Of a stretch of 35,431 nucleotides of DNA, positions 7,599 through 16,584 are shown in pieces. Source of the DNA: Avoscillospira sp045589035 (GTDB lineage Bacteria; Bacillota; Clostridia; Oscillospirales; Oscillospiraceae); the NCBI GenBank assembly GCA_045589035.1, contig JAZNFJ010000008.1:1-35431 (forward strand), in the 5' to 3' direction. Positions within the stretch are counted from its first letter, which is position 1. Each line of letters starts with the position of its first letter. Both the position numbers and the translations under genes were made by a program. The notes beneath the pieces are model-generated. The model worked only from the letters and a program-made list of their open reading frames with translations, was not told where the DNA came from and searched no databases.

Positions 7599-8531
7599 TT
7601 ACTGATATTCTTCCAAAAAGTCCAGAAGCAGCTTCTGGTAGCGCGGTTTATCCGTCAGATAGCTGAGTCCATGCTCTGCTTCCGGGAACAGAGCCAGCTG
7701 TGCTTTGGATGTGCAGGCCTCAAAGGCATGGCGGGACATGGCACAGGGCACCAGAGAATCTTCCATACCATGAACGATCAGAACCGGGTATCTGGCATTT
7801 TCCAGCGCCAGTTCCGTGGACCACTCATCCAGATGGAAGCCGCCAAACAGGCAGGTAAAGATATTGAGAAACGCGGTAGTCGCCATGACCGGCAGATGAT
7901 AATCCCGGTTGAGGATATAACGGATCTGATTGCCCGGAGAGGTAAAGCCGCAGTCAGCAATGATACCCCGGACATTGGCAGGAAATTCCATGTCCGCCGC
8001 CATCAGCACCGTGGATGCGCCCATGGAAAGACCGCTGAGGAAAATAGGATGATCTTCGCCCAGCATCAGACTCATATAAGTCACCCAGGACATGACATCC
8101 ATTCGCTCCTTCACACCGAAGGTAATGACCCTGCCTTCGGAAAGACCGTGGGCTCGCTGGTCACAATAAAGGGCATTGTAGCCCTGGCTGTGATAAAACT
8201 TCATGGATGCGGAAAAGTCCACTCCAAAATGAGATCGGTAGCCGTGGAAGAAAATAATCGTGCCCTTGGCATTTTCTCTCTCTACAAACCGACCATACAG
8301 CTGCTTGCCATCGTAACTGGTGACCTGCAAGGGCTTTACTGCCTGTTTTTCCAGCCATTTTGCAGCGGTTTCGATCTGCTCCGCATAGGGCTCCCAGTGG
8401 CCTTTTTCCCGCCCCTCCGGTGTCATGGGATTGGGGACAGGTCGGCGAAGAAACACATAATGGAAAGCGCTCAAGCCCACCACAAACAAAGCAATCAGCA
8501 AGAGCAAAACAATTCCTAATGCAATATACAC
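7599..8531 (-). CDS. Alpha/beta hydrolase with N-terminal membrane anchor
   Basis: The 310-residue protein has one hydrophobic segment at residues 4-24, then an alpha/beta hydrolase domain. The oxyanion-side motif FFHGYRSH (about 94-101), nucleophile elbow GLSMGAS with S169, an acid near HGMEDS and the His of EAEHGLSY form a complete catalytic triad. It resembles the YqkD/BAAT-like hydrolases of Bacillota whose substrates are unknown. The start is GTG 8531 with GAAGG 7 nt upstream. It lies 2 nt after the PAP2 gene and 12 nt before the LOG gene, so it belongs to the same transcript. The active site probably faces the outside or membrane surface, which is inference. Confidence 0.85.
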   Translation of the reverse strand: MYIALGIVLLLLIALFVVGLSAFHYVFLRRPVPNPMTPEGREKGHWEPYAEQIETAAKWLEKQAVKPLQVTSYDGKQLYGRFVERENAKGTIIFFHGYRSHFGVDFSASMKFYHSQGYNALYCDQRAHGLSEGRVITFGVKERMDVMSWVTYMSLMLGEDHPIFLSGLSMGASTVLMAADMEFPANVRGIIADCGFTSPGNQIRYILNRDYHLPVMATTAFLNIFTCLFGGFHLDEWSTELALENARYPVLIVHGMEDSLVPCAMSRHAFEACTSKAQLALFPEAEHGLSYLTDKPRYQKLLLDFLEEYQ

Positions 8532-8533
8532 GG

Positions 8534-9442
8534 TTATACCTTCTTTCCGGGGATTTTCGTAAAAAATGCGAATGTCATGGGCCAGATGCCGCCGGCAAAC
8601 AATGTCATCAGACCGTAACGAACGGCGGCAGAAAGATTACTGCTGCCAAGGACAGGCTTCAAACCTTCTTTAATGGCAAGCACCAACCCAAGGCCCAAAA
8701 CACACTTGAGAATTTGTCCAATCAAAGGCGCTTTGGTATCAAATTTCACCCATTTCAGATCGATGGCATAACCGAGAATCATGCCAAAAATCGCACCTGC
8801 CAGTTTGGCTGCATTCTGAATGCCATGCTCCAGATTGCTCTGATCCACTTCCGGCGGAAGTTCCAGCACATTGGCATAGATCAGATACAGAATGCTGATG
8901 GCAAAAAATGCCAGCAAAATCCAGATGCCTTTCGCGGGCTTTTCATCCAAGCCAACAAACAGCGGACGCAGGCACACAACCATCACAATGGAAATAGCTG
9001 CCGAAACCAGCACATCTGCCGGTGTATGGACACCCAGATACATTCTGGAGAAAGCCGTCAGCGCTGCCAGAAACACATACAGCCAGCGGATGTTCTTCTT
9101 TGTACCCATGGCCATACAGCCAAAGGTGCCAATAGCATTCTGGGTATGACCGGATGGGAAAGAATAGCCCGTAGCATCGGCTCTGGCGCTTTCCACAATG
9201 GTAAAATTGGGATCGCGGACCCACGGTCTGGGCACCCGGTATTTCAGCTTCAGATACTGGTTGACCGTCGTACCGAAACAGCCCACGCTGAGCAGATACA
9301 GACCCTCCTGCTTGCTGACGCACCAATACATGACCACTGCCAGCACCATAAAGACGATCTCTGAACCCAGATGGGTCACAAGGGAGAAAAACTGATCCAA
9401 AAACGGGGTTCTCAACCCTTCCAAAACATATAAAAATTCCAT
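8534..9442 (-). CDS. PAP2-superfamily membrane phosphatase
   Basis: The 302-residue polytopic membrane protein carries all three PAP2 motifs: KLKYRVPRPW (KxxxxxxRP type), FPSGHTQ, and SRMYLGVHTPADV (SRxxxxxHxxxD). Such enzymes remove phosphate from lipids such as undecaprenyl diphosphate or phosphatidate, with the active site on the outer face. About eight hydrophobic segments are visible, including four C-terminal of the catalytic core, longer than the simplest PAP2 proteins. AGGAG lies 8 nt before ATG 9442. Its place between cdd and a hydrolase in the nucleoside operon is unusual and may be just operon sharing. Confidence 0.9.
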   Translation of the reverse strand: MEFLYVLEGLRTPFLDQFFSLVTHLGSEIVFMVLAVVMYWCVSKQEGLYLLSVGCFGTTVNQYLKLKYRVPRPWVRDPNFTIVESARADATGYSFPSGHTQNAIGTFGCMAMGTKKNIRWLYVFLAALTAFSRMYLGVHTPADVLVSAAISIVMVVCLRPLFVGLDEKPAKGIWILLAFFAISILYLIYANVLELPPEVDQSNLEHGIQNAAKLAGAIFGMILGYAIDLKWVKFDTKAPLIGQILKCVLGLGLVLAIKEGLKPVLGSSNLSAAVRYGLMTLFAGGIWPMTFAFFTKIPGKKV

Positions 9443-9453
9443 ATAGATTTCTC

Positions 9454-9843
9454 CTACAAAGAAAATCCAAGGGGCAGCAGATCTTTTAGCAAAACGGTCT
9501 CGTATTCACCGTTGCCCTTGCCCAGATAAACCGGAAAATCCGGCTGGCAGAACTCGCTGAGCACCTGACGGCAGACACCACAGGGTGGACAAATACCGCT
9601 GATCATACCAGCCTTTCCGCCAACCACGGCGATGGCTTCAAATTCCCGCTCCCCTTCCGAAACGGCTTTGGCAACCGCCGTCCGCTCAGCGCAAATGGTG
9701 GGAGAAAAGGACGCGTTTTCAATGTTGCAGCCAAGGTACACCTTGCCGCTTTTGGTCAGAAGTGCCGCACCGACCCGGAAACCGGAATAGGGTGCATAGG
9801 CATGCTCCATGGCCTTTTCTGCCTGCAAAACCAGTTCTTTCAT
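9454..9843 (-). CDS. cdd: Cytidine deaminase
   Basis: The 129-residue protein is the size of the tetrameric, one-domain cytidine deaminases, which convert cytidine and deoxycytidine to uridine forms in pyrimidine salvage. The zinc site is complete: C51 and E53 in TICAERTA, and C88 and C91 in CPPCGVCRQ. The N-terminal YAPYSGFRVGAA motif, for substrate binding, is present. Its start overlaps the end of deoB by 4 nt (ATGA), so the two are translationally coupled, in an order (deoD-deoB-cdd) common in Bacillota. Confidence 0.96.
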   Translation of the reverse strand: MKELVLQAEKAMEHAYAPYSGFRVGAALLTKSGKVYLGCNIENASFSPTICAERTAVAKAVSEGEREFEAIAVVGGKAGMISGICPPCGVCRQVLSEFCQPDFPVYLGKGNGEYETVLLKDLLPLGFSL

Positions 9844-11000
9844 CCCAGCACCTCCCGGGCAAAACTTTTGCCTGCTCCATCAAAAGGCACATTCAACAGC
9901 TGACAGACCGTAGCCGCCACATCAGCAAAGGTATCCCGGACACCAATATCGATCGGCGCAATTCCCTTGCCCCAGACCAGCAGAGGCACATCCTCCCGGG
10001 TGTGGTCCGTGGACGCATCGGAGGGATCACAGCCATGATCTCCGGTTAACATAACAACATCATTCTCGCCCATAGCGGACAGGAACTTCGGCAGCCAGCG
10101 GTCAAATTCCATCACAGCATTGGCATAGCCGGGGGCATCCTGCCGATGGCCGTAGATCATACCAAAATCCACCAGATTGACAAAGCAAAGACCGCTGAAA
10201 TCCTCCTGTGCCAGTTGCATCGTTTTTCCCATACCATCGGCATTGCTTTTGGTGGATACGGTGGTGGAAATACCAGAGCCTGCGAAAATATCGGAAATCT
10301 TGCCTACTCCCCGTACCTGCAGACCCGCATCGGTAATGGCATTGAGCATGGTGTAAGGCGGCATGAGAGAGTAATCGTGCCGTCTGGGGGTTCTTTTAAA
10401 AGGCCAGGTGCCTTCAAAGGGTCTGGCAATGACACGTCCCACGGCATGCTCCCCCTGCAGAATTTCTCTTGCCTTCCGGCAGGCTTCATAGAGTTCTTCC
10501 ACAGGTACAACATCCTCATGGGCGGCGATCTGAAAGACCGAATCCGCAGAGGTATAAACGATAAAGCTGCCGGTGCGGATATGCTCTTCGCCGTAATCCC
10601 GGATCACATCGGTGCCGGAATATGTTTTGTTACAAAGAACGCCCCGGCCGGTAGCAGCGGAGAACGCATCCAGCACTTCCTGAGGAAAACCGTTGGGATA
10701 AGTGGGCATGGGATTGGGAGAAATCACACCTGCCAGTTCCCAATGTCCAATGGTGGTATCCTTGCCCATAGATCGCTCGCAAAGTCTGCCATAGGCGGCT
10801 GTGGGCTGCGCCACAGAGGAAACTCCCTCAGCGCCTGCAATATTACCCAAACCCAGCTGCTGCAGATTGGGCACGGAGAACCCCTCCGTGGCAGCTATGG
10901 AGCGCAGGGTGTTGACCCCGGCATCCCCAAAAGCAGCAGCATCCTTTGCCGCACCCATGCCGAAGGAATCCAGCACAATCAGAAATACCCGTTTGGTCAT
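9840..11000 (-). CDS. deoB: Phosphopentomutase
   Basis: DeoB interconverts (deoxy)ribose 1-phosphate and 5-phosphate, linking nucleoside phosphorolysis to central metabolism. The 386-residue length is typical. It begins with the alkaline-phosphatase-superfamily metal-site motif IVLDSFGMGAA, has the family stretches DTTIGHWEL (with the phosphorylated Thr) and ILCNKTYSGT-like NKTYSGTDVI, and C-terminal metal ligands in LTGDHGCDP and STDHTREDVPLLV. It overlaps deoD by 4 nt upstream and cdd by 4 nt downstream. Confidence is very high. Confidence 0.97.
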   Translation of the reverse strand: MTKRVFLIVLDSFGMGAAKDAAAFGDAGVNTLRSIAATEGFSVPNLQQLGLGNIAGAEGVSSVAQPTAAYGRLCERSMGKDTTIGHWELAGVISPNPMPTYPNGFPQEVLDAFSAATGRGVLCNKTYSGTDVIRDYGEEHIRTGSFIVYTSADSVFQIAAHEDVVPVEELYEACRKAREILQGEHAVGRVIARPFEGTWPFKRTPRRHDYSLMPPYTMLNAITDAGLQVRGVGKISDIFAGSGISTTVSTKSNADGMGKTMQLAQEDFSGLCFVNLVDFGMIYGHRQDAPGYANAVMEFDRWLPKFLSAMGENDVVMLTGDHGCDPSDASTDHTREDVPLLVWGKGIAPIDIGVRDTFADVAATVCQLLNVPFDGAGKSFAREVLG

Positions 11001-11722
11001 ACTTCCTCCAGTTTCACCGCTGTTTTCAGCGCCAGTTCCATCATCTGGGTGAAGGACTCCTGCCGTTCCAAGGAGGTGGTTGCTTCACCGGTGAGGATAT
11101 GATCGGACACGGTACAGATGGCAAGGGCTTTTTTGCCGCAGCGGGCTGCATTCATATAAAGGGCAGCCGCTTCCATCTCAATGGCCATGACACCCATCTT
11201 CTGCCAACCGCTGTTGGCGGTTTCATTGTCGCCATAAAAGACATCGGAGGACAGCAGATTACCCACATGATAAGGTAAATTCATTTCTTTTGCTGTTTCC
11301 ACGCAGGTCTGCAGTACATCAAAGGAAGCGATGGGCGCAAAATCCCCTGCCAGACGATACTGGGCGGCCCAGCGGCTGTCGGTACAGGCACCCTGTCCCA
11401 GAACAATATCGCGAACATGGATATGGGGCTGCAGAGCACCGGCAGAGCCAACGCGGAGAATGGTCTGCACATCGTAGGCATTGAACAGTTCATAAGAATA
11501 GATGCCCATAGAGGGCATACCCATACCGGATGCCATAACGGACAATCTGACACCGTCATAGGTGCCCGTATAGCCCTGGACACCGCGGACATTGTTCACC
11601 AATACCGCGTCCTGCAGATAGGTTTCCGCAATGAATTTTGCCCGCAGCGGATCACCGGGCATGAGGACGGTTTTTCCGAAATCACCTTTTGCGGCGCTGA
11701 TATGAGGCGTAGGACAATTCAT
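10997..11722 (-). CDS. deoD: Purine-nucleoside phosphorylase, DeoD type
   Basis: The 241-residue protein matches the hexameric DeoD class, which splits purine nucleosides with phosphate into base and (deoxy)ribose 1-phosphate. Seen are TPHISAAKGDFGKTVLMPGDPLRAK in pieces typical of the N-terminus (MPGDPLRAK), the central SVMASGMGMPS, the phosphate-binding RVGSAGAL, and the C-terminal AIEMEAAALY and ICTVSDHI with the catalytic Asp. Its product is the substrate of DeoB, encoded next. AAGGGGG lies ahead of ATG 11722 and a good promoter is found at 11751-11780, so this is the first gene of a six-gene operon. Confidence 0.97.
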   Translation of the reverse strand: MNCPTPHISAAKGDFGKTVLMPGDPLRAKFIAETYLQDAVLVNNVRGVQGYTGTYDGVRLSVMASGMGMPSMGIYSYELFNAYDVQTILRVGSAGALQPHIHVRDIVLGQGACTDSRWAAQYRLAGDFAPIASFDVLQTCVETAKEMNLPYHVGNLLSSDVFYGDNETANSGWQKMGVMAIEMEAAALYMNAARCGKKALAICTVSDHILTGEATTSLERQESFTQMMELALKTAVKLEEV

Positions 11723-11750
11723 AGCGATACCCCCTTCTTTCTTACCCTAT

Positions 11751-11780
11751 AGAATACCATTTTTCCGTACCCATTGTCAA
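11751..11780 (-). promoter_or_regulatory. Promoter of the deoD operon
   Basis: On the minus strand consensus TTGACA (11780-11775) and TATTCT (11756-11751) are spaced 18 nt apart, with TGG giving an extended -10. It lies between the ATP synthase terminator and deoD. No clear operator palindrome was seen. Confidence 0.75.
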
Positions 11781-11800
11781 CCAAGACAGGGGTCGAAAGT

Positions 11801-11833
11801 AAAAACCCTGCAGAGCATTTCTGCAGGGTTTTT
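11801..11833 (-). terminator. Terminator of the ATP synthase operon
   Basis: A perfect 14-bp inverted repeat (11801-11814 with 11820-11833), 5-nt loop, ending in a T-run on the minus strand. It begins 2 nt after the atpC stop codon. Confidence 0.95.
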
Positions 11834-11834
11834 C

Positions 11835-12233
11835 TCACTTTTTGGCAATACTCAGACGGACCAGTGCCCGTTTTTTCCGTGCATTGGCATACTGTTTGGT
11901 CTGCTCATCAGCATTGGGGTCAGCCAGCATGGCTTCGGCTCTAGCCAGAGAGGCTTCAGCTCTCGGCACATCGATATCCTCCGCCCACTCAAAGGTGGTG
12001 GAAAGCACCTTCACATCGCCGTTGGTCACAGCCACCATACCGCCGATACAGGCTGCCAGCCGCGTACCTTCCTCAGTGATGACCTTGGCCTGTCCCATAC
12101 CCAGAGCCGTGACATAGTTGATATGCCGCGCCAGAATGCCCACAGGACCTTCGATGGTAGGCACAATGATTTTCTCTGCCTGACCGTCAAAGCGGCCGCC
12201 GTCGGGTGTCACGATCTGCAGATGATATGTCAT
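11835..12233 (-). CDS. atpC: ATP synthase F1, epsilon subunit
   Basis: The 132-residue protein is the usual length. The N-terminal beta-sandwich (LQIVTPDGGRFDGQAEKI, EGPVGILARHINYVTAL) is followed by the helical hairpin (about 90-130, PRAEASLARAEAML). Epsilon belongs to the central stalk and inhibits ATP hydrolysis. The gene is last in the atp operon, overlaps atpD by 4 nt and is followed at once by a terminator. Confidence 0.96.
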   Translation of the reverse strand: MTYHLQIVTPDGGRFDGQAEKIIVPTIEGPVGILARHINYVTALGMGQAKVITEEGTRLAACIGGMVAVTNGDVKVLSTTFEWAEDIDVPRAEASLARAEAMLADPNADEQTKQYANARKKRALVRLSIAKK

Positions 12234-13624
12234 GCCTGCTCACCCTTTGCTTTGGCAACTGCCTCATCGATGCTGCCCACAAAGAGGAATGCCGATTCGG
12301 GCAGATCGTCATGGACACCTTCAATGATCTCCCTGAAGCCACGGATGGTTTCCTGCAGAGGCACATACTTGCCCTGCATGCCGGTAAACTGTTCCGCAAC
12401 CGTAAAGGGCTGGGAGAGGAATCTCTGCACCTTTCTGGCACGGGAAACCGTCAGTTTGTCCTCCTCGGACAGTTCATCCATACCCATAATGGCGATGATG
12501 TCCTGCAGTTCCTTATACCGCTGGAGAATTCTCTGCACCGCACGGGCCACTTCGTAATGCTCCCGACCCAGCACATCGGCAGAGAGGATTCGGGAAGTGG
12601 ATGCCAGCGGGTCCACAGCGGGATAAATGCCCAGAGAAGCGATGCTTCTGTCCAGAACCGTGGTAGCATCCAGATGGGCAAAGGTGGTGGCAGGTGCCGG
12701 GTCTGTCAGGTCATCGGCAGGCACATAGACGGCCTGCACAGAAGTGATGGAGCCATCCTTGGTGGAGGTAATGCGCTCCTGCAGCGCGCCCATTTCCGTT
12801 GCCAGCGTCGGCTGATAGCCAACGGCAGAAGGCATACGGCCCAGCAGTGCGGAAACCTCCGAGCCTGCCTGGGTAAAACGGAAAATATTATCAATGAACA
12901 AAAGCACATCCTGATGCTTCACATCCCGGAAATACTCTGCCATGGTCAAGCCGGACAGACCTACGCGCATTCTTGCTCCTGGGGGTTCGTTCATCTGGCC
13001 GTAGACCAGGGCGGTCTTGTTGATAACGCCGGATTCTTTCATTTCATTGTAAAGGTCGTTGCCCTCACGGGTGCGCTCACCGACACCGGTAAACACAGAA
13101 AGACCACCGTGTTCCTTGGCAACGTTGTTGATCAGTTCCATGATCAGAACGGTCTTGCCCACGCCGGCGCCGCCGAACAGACCGATCTTACCACCCTTGG
13201 AGTAGGGGCAGATTAGGTCCACGACCTTGATGCCGGTTTCGAGAATTTCCGTTTCGGATTCCTGCTCATCGAAGCTGGGGGCGGCTCTGTGAATGGGCCA
13301 ACGCTCCACTTCTTCCGGGGCGGGCTGATTATCCACCGGTTCGCCCAGCAGATTGAAAATACGACCCAGACAAGCTTCACCGACGGGAACCGTGATGGGC
13401 TTGCCCGTGTCTACGGCTTCCATGCCCCGCTCCAGACCGTCGGTGGAGGACATGGCAATGCACCGCGCCACATTATCGCCAATGTGCTGCGCCACTTCCA
13501 CGGTCAGGGTCCCGCCGTTGTGTGCCACAGTGATGGCATTGAGCAGCTCGGGCAGCTGCCCATCGGGGAAGCGAATATCCAGGACAGGTCCGATGACCTG
13601 GGTAATGATACCTGTATTCGGCAA
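12230..13624 (-). CDS. atpD: ATP synthase F1, beta subunit
   Basis: This is the catalytic subunit of F1 (464 residues). Walker A GGAGVGKT lies at 151-158, with the catalytic Glu in GVGERTREG, Walker B VLLFIDNIFRF and the DELSEEDKLTVSRAR region near the C-terminus. The start is TTG 13624 (reading MPNTG), 9 nt after AAGGAG; no in-frame ATG or GTG offers a better start. It follows atpG by 18 nt and overlaps atpC. Confidence 0.98.
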   Translation of the reverse strand: MPNTGIITQVIGPVLDIRFPDGQLPELLNAITVAHNGGTLTVEVAQHIGDNVARCIAMSSTDGLERGMEAVDTGKPITVPVGEACLGRIFNLLGEPVDNQPAPEEVERWPIHRAAPSFDEQESETEILETGIKVVDLICPYSKGGKIGLFGGAGVGKTVLIMELINNVAKEHGGLSVFTGVGERTREGNDLYNEMKESGVINKTALVYGQMNEPPGARMRVGLSGLTMAEYFRDVKHQDVLLFIDNIFRFTQAGSEVSALLGRMPSAVGYQPTLATEMGALQERITSTKDGSITSVQAVYVPADDLTDPAPATTFAHLDATTVLDRSIASLGIYPAVDPLASTSRILSADVLGREHYEVARAVQRILQRYKELQDIIAIMGMDELSEEDKLTVSRARKVQRFLSQPFTVAEQFTGMQGKYVPLQETIRGFREIIEGVHDDLPESAFLFVGSIDEAVAKAKGEQA

Positions 13625-13642
13625 ATGGATCCACTCCTTTGC

Positions 13643-14497
13643 TTAGTTTTCTGCGCCGGCGATGATCTCTGTCAGTTCCTGCGTAATGGCACCCTGTCGG
13701 GCACGGTTATACTGCAGCTGCAGATTTCCGATCATCTCATCGGCATTCTTGGTGGCTGCATCCATGGCGGTTCGCCGGGCTGCCTGCTCCGAGCACAAGG
13801 ACTCCTTCAACGCACCGTAGAGGATGCCGCCCAGATACTCCGGAACAATGGCATCAAAGACTGCCACACTGTTGGGTTCATAGAGGGTCATCTGGTTACG
13901 ACCCTCCTGTTTTTTGCCGCTGCCTACAATGGAAAGAGGCAGCAGCGGCAAGGTTGCCGGTGTCTGGGTCAGAACTGTGACAAAATTGGTGTAGCACAGT
14001 TCCACCCGGTCGAACTTCCCTTCCAGAAAGCCCTCACACAGCTGTTTTGCCATGGTGAAGCAGATGCCTGCATTGATGTCCTCTGCAACGGTGTAGAGTT
14101 CGTTGAGCATGGGCTTCTGATGGGCGCGGAAAAAGTCTGCCGCCTTTCTGCCTACAGGCAGTACCACAGCCTCTTTTCCCTCCATCCGGGACATAGCCAG
14201 TTTCAAAACATTGCTGTTATAGCCGCCTGCCAGGCCACGGTCGCCTGCCAGCACCACCACGCAGACCTTCTCCCCTCTGGGCTTCTGCACATAAGCGGAA
14301 GAAAAGTCCGTGTTGGTATCGGCAATGTCATGCATGGTTTCATAGAGGGCTTCAAAGTAAGGACGGCTGGCAAGTGCCCGTTCCTGCGCACCGCGCAGCT
14401 TGGAAGCAGCCACCATTTCCATGGCCCTTGTGATCTGCTTGGTGCTTTCCATGCTCTTGATCCGGGACTTGATGTCCTTCATGGATATGCCGGCCAT
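13643..14497 (-). CDS. atpG: ATP synthase F1, gamma subunit
   Basis: The 284-residue rotor shaft couples c-ring rotation to the catalytic sites. Long N- and C-terminal helices form the coiled coil; the N-terminus reads DIKSRIKSMESTKQITRAME and the conserved C-terminal segment RARQGAITQELTEII is present. GGAGG lies 7 nt upstream of ATG 14497. The gene sits between atpA and atpD as in nearly all bacterial operons. Confidence 0.97.
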   Translation of the reverse strand: MAGISMKDIKSRIKSMESTKQITRAMEMVAASKLRGAQERALASRPYFEALYETMHDIADTNTDFSSAYVQKPRGEKVCVVVLAGDRGLAGGYNSNVLKLAMSRMEGKEAVVLPVGRKAADFFRAHQKPMLNELYTVAEDINAGICFTMAKQLCEGFLEGKFDRVELCYTNFVTVLTQTPATLPLLPLSIVGSGKKQEGRNQMTLYEPNSVAVFDAIVPEYLGGILYGALKESLCSEQAARRTAMDAATKNADEMIGNLQLQYNRARQGAITQELTEIIAGAEN

Positions 14498-14513
14498 GTG
14501 CGTGCCTCCTTCC

Positions 14514-16028
14514 TTACTTACCTTCTAAAAACTTCTTCGTAAAGGCCTCCAGAGCCTCTTTCAGCTGGGTTTCATCTTCCCCGGAAAGCTGACCGCTGGT
14601 ACGGATATTCTGCAGAAGATCAAAATACCGCTCGTCCAGATACGCATACAGCTCTGTTTCATACCGGGCTACATCCTCCACAGCCACATCCTTCAGCCAG
14701 CCGTTGGTAACGGCATAGAAGATGCAGACCTGATGGGCCACATCCACAGGGGCATTTCTGCCCTGCTTCAGCACCGCCACGATCCGTTCACCCAGAGCCA
14801 GACGGTCCTTGGTGTCCTTATCCAGATCGGAGCCGAACTGGGCAAAGCTCTGCAGTTCCCGGTACTGGGAATACAGCAGCTTCAGGCTGCCTGCCACCTT
14901 CTTCATGGCCTTGATCTGGGCAGAGCCGCCCACGCGGGACACGGAAATGCCCGGGTTGACCGCAGGCATGATACCGGCATGGAACAGTTCCGTTTCCAGG
15001 AAGATCTGACCGTCGGTAATGGAGATGACATTGGTGGGGATATAGGCAGAAACATCGCCTGCCTGGGTTTCAATGATAGGAAGCGCCGTCAGCGAACCGC
15101 CGCCGTATTCCGGTGCCATTCTGGCTGCCCGTTCCAAGAGTCTGGAATGGAGGTAGAACACGTCACCGGGGTAGGCTTCCCGTCCGGGAGGTCTGCGGAT
15201 CAGCAGAGAAATGGCGCGGTATGCCACAGCATGCTTGCTCAAATCGTCGTAAATCACCAGAACATCCTTGCCCTGATGCATGAAGTACTCACCCATGGTA
15301 CAGCCGGTATAGGGTGCAATATACTGCAAAGGTGCCATTTCCGAAGCCGTGGCGGAAACTACGATGGTATAGTCCATAGCACCGCTGAGCTGCAGGGTCT
15401 GCATCAGCTGGGCAACAGTGGACTGCTTCTGACCGATGGCAACATAGACGCAGATCACATCCTTGCCCTTCTGGTTGAGGATGGTATCCACGGCAATGGT
15501 GGTCTTACCGGTCTGACGGTCACCGATGATCAGTTCGCGCTGACCTCTGCCGATGGGAATCATGGCATCGATGGCCTTGATACCGGTCTGCAGGGGCACG
15601 GAAACACTCTTTCGCTCGATGATGCCGGGGGCGGGACTTTCGATGGGCATGAACTTTGCCGCATCAATGGGGCCTTTGCCGTCAATGGGCTGACCCAGCG
15701 CATTGACCACACGGCCAAGGAGCGCTTCGCCCACAGGGACGGACACCACGCGGCCGGTCCGCTTGACCGTATCGCCTTCGCGGATACCGGCATCTGAGCC
15801 CAGAAGGACGATGGAAACGGAGTTTTCCTCCAAATTCTGCGCCATGCCATATTCGCCGTTTTCAAACTGCACCAGTTCGTTGACCATGCACTTTTTCAGG
15901 CCCGTGGCTTTGGCAATGCCGTCGCCCACCAGAATGATGGTGCCGGTTTCAGACTGTTCAATCTGATTTTCGTAATATTTGATCTGAGATTTGATGATTT
16001 TGGAAATCTCTTCCGGTCTTAAATCCAT
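14514..16028 (-). CDS. atpA: ATP synthase F1, alpha subunit
   Basis: The regulatory nucleotide-binding subunit (504 residues) has P-loop GDRQTGKT at 169-176, Walker B-like VLVIYDDLSKHAVAYR and the alpha signature SVSRVGGSAQIKAMK. The start taken is ATG 16028 (MDLRPEEI), which aligns with the family's N-terminal helix. The frame is open upstream to 16070 but that extension has no homology and enters the atpH end. The ribosome site (GAAAGG) is only moderate. It lies 16 nt after atpH. Confidence 0.97.
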   Translation of the reverse strand: MDLRPEEISKIIKSQIKYYENQIEQSETGTIILVGDGIAKATGLKKCMVNELVQFENGEYGMAQNLEENSVSIVLLGSDAGIREGDTVKRTGRVVSVPVGEALLGRVVNALGQPIDGKGPIDAAKFMPIESPAPGIIERKSVSVPLQTGIKAIDAMIPIGRGQRELIIGDRQTGKTTIAVDTILNQKGKDVICVYVAIGQKQSTVAQLMQTLQLSGAMDYTIVVSATASEMAPLQYIAPYTGCTMGEYFMHQGKDVLVIYDDLSKHAVAYRAISLLIRRPPGREAYPGDVFYLHSRLLERAARMAPEYGGGSLTALPIIETQAGDVSAYIPTNVISITDGQIFLETELFHAGIMPAVNPGISVSRVGGSAQIKAMKKVAGSLKLLYSQYRELQSFAQFGSDLDKDTKDRLALGERIVAVLKQGRNAPVDVAHQVCIFYAVTNGWLKDVAVEDVARYETELYAYLDERYFDLLQNIRTSGQLSGEDETQLKEALEAFTKKFLEGK

Positions 16029-16044
16029 GGTTTTCACAACCTTT

Positions 16045-16584
16045 CTACACGGCTGCACCCAGAAGGGCATCAGCCAGCTTGTCCAGACGGTGTTTTACCG
16101 TACCGTCCAGACGGCGGTCCGGCAGTTCCAGCCGCACACCGCCCATGCAGGTTTCATCCACTCTGCATTGCAGTTCCACTGTCTTGCCCAGCACCTTCTG
16201 CAGCTTCTCATGGAGCGCCTTTTGCAGTTCCGCTTTCAACGGAACAGCAGTCACCGCGCAGACTTCCACAATATCATGCTCCAGATTATACAGGCGGACA
16301 TATTCCTTCACGCAGCCATGGAACTGGCTCATATAACCGTTTTCGCAAAGCAGCTTCATAAAATTCAGAACATAGGGCTGCACTCTGCCGCCAAAGGCTT
16401 CATCCAAAGCCTTGCAGCGGTCATCCTTGGAGATAGAGAGGGTGGAAAGGAAACGAACATAATCGGGATTCTCTTTGAAAATCTCCGAAATCTGACGAAT
16501 TTCTTCCAGAATTCCCTGTTCCAGATTCTCTTCTTTTGCCAGGGCATAGAGTGAGCCGCCGTACACCTGCTCCAGCTTGGTCAT
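16045..16584 (-). CDS. atpH: ATP synthase F1, delta subunit (OSCP)
   Basis: The 179-residue protein links the peripheral stalk (b) to the top of F1. The N-terminal helical bundle contains YGGSLYALAKEE (family pattern YAxALFxxA) and the C-terminal part has VDETCMGGVRLELPDRRLDGTVKHRL in pieces, with the diagnostic ending DGTVKHRLDKL. The start ATG 16584 overlaps the atpF stop by 4 nt. Confidence 0.95.
   Translation of the reverse strand: MTKLEQVYGGSLYALAKEENLEQGILEEIRQISEIFKENPDYVRFLSTLSISKDDRCKALDEAFGGRVQPYVLNFMKLLCENGYMSQFHGCVKEYVRLYNLEHDIVEVCAVTAVPLKAELQKALHEKLQKVLGKTVELQCRVDETCMGGVRLELPDRRLDGTVKHRLDKLADALLGAAV

Noticed and set aside
6957..8519. A 520-codon open frame on the plus strand opposite the LOG and hydrolase genes
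   Set aside because: It starts inside the terminator stem and crosses two real genes in antisense.
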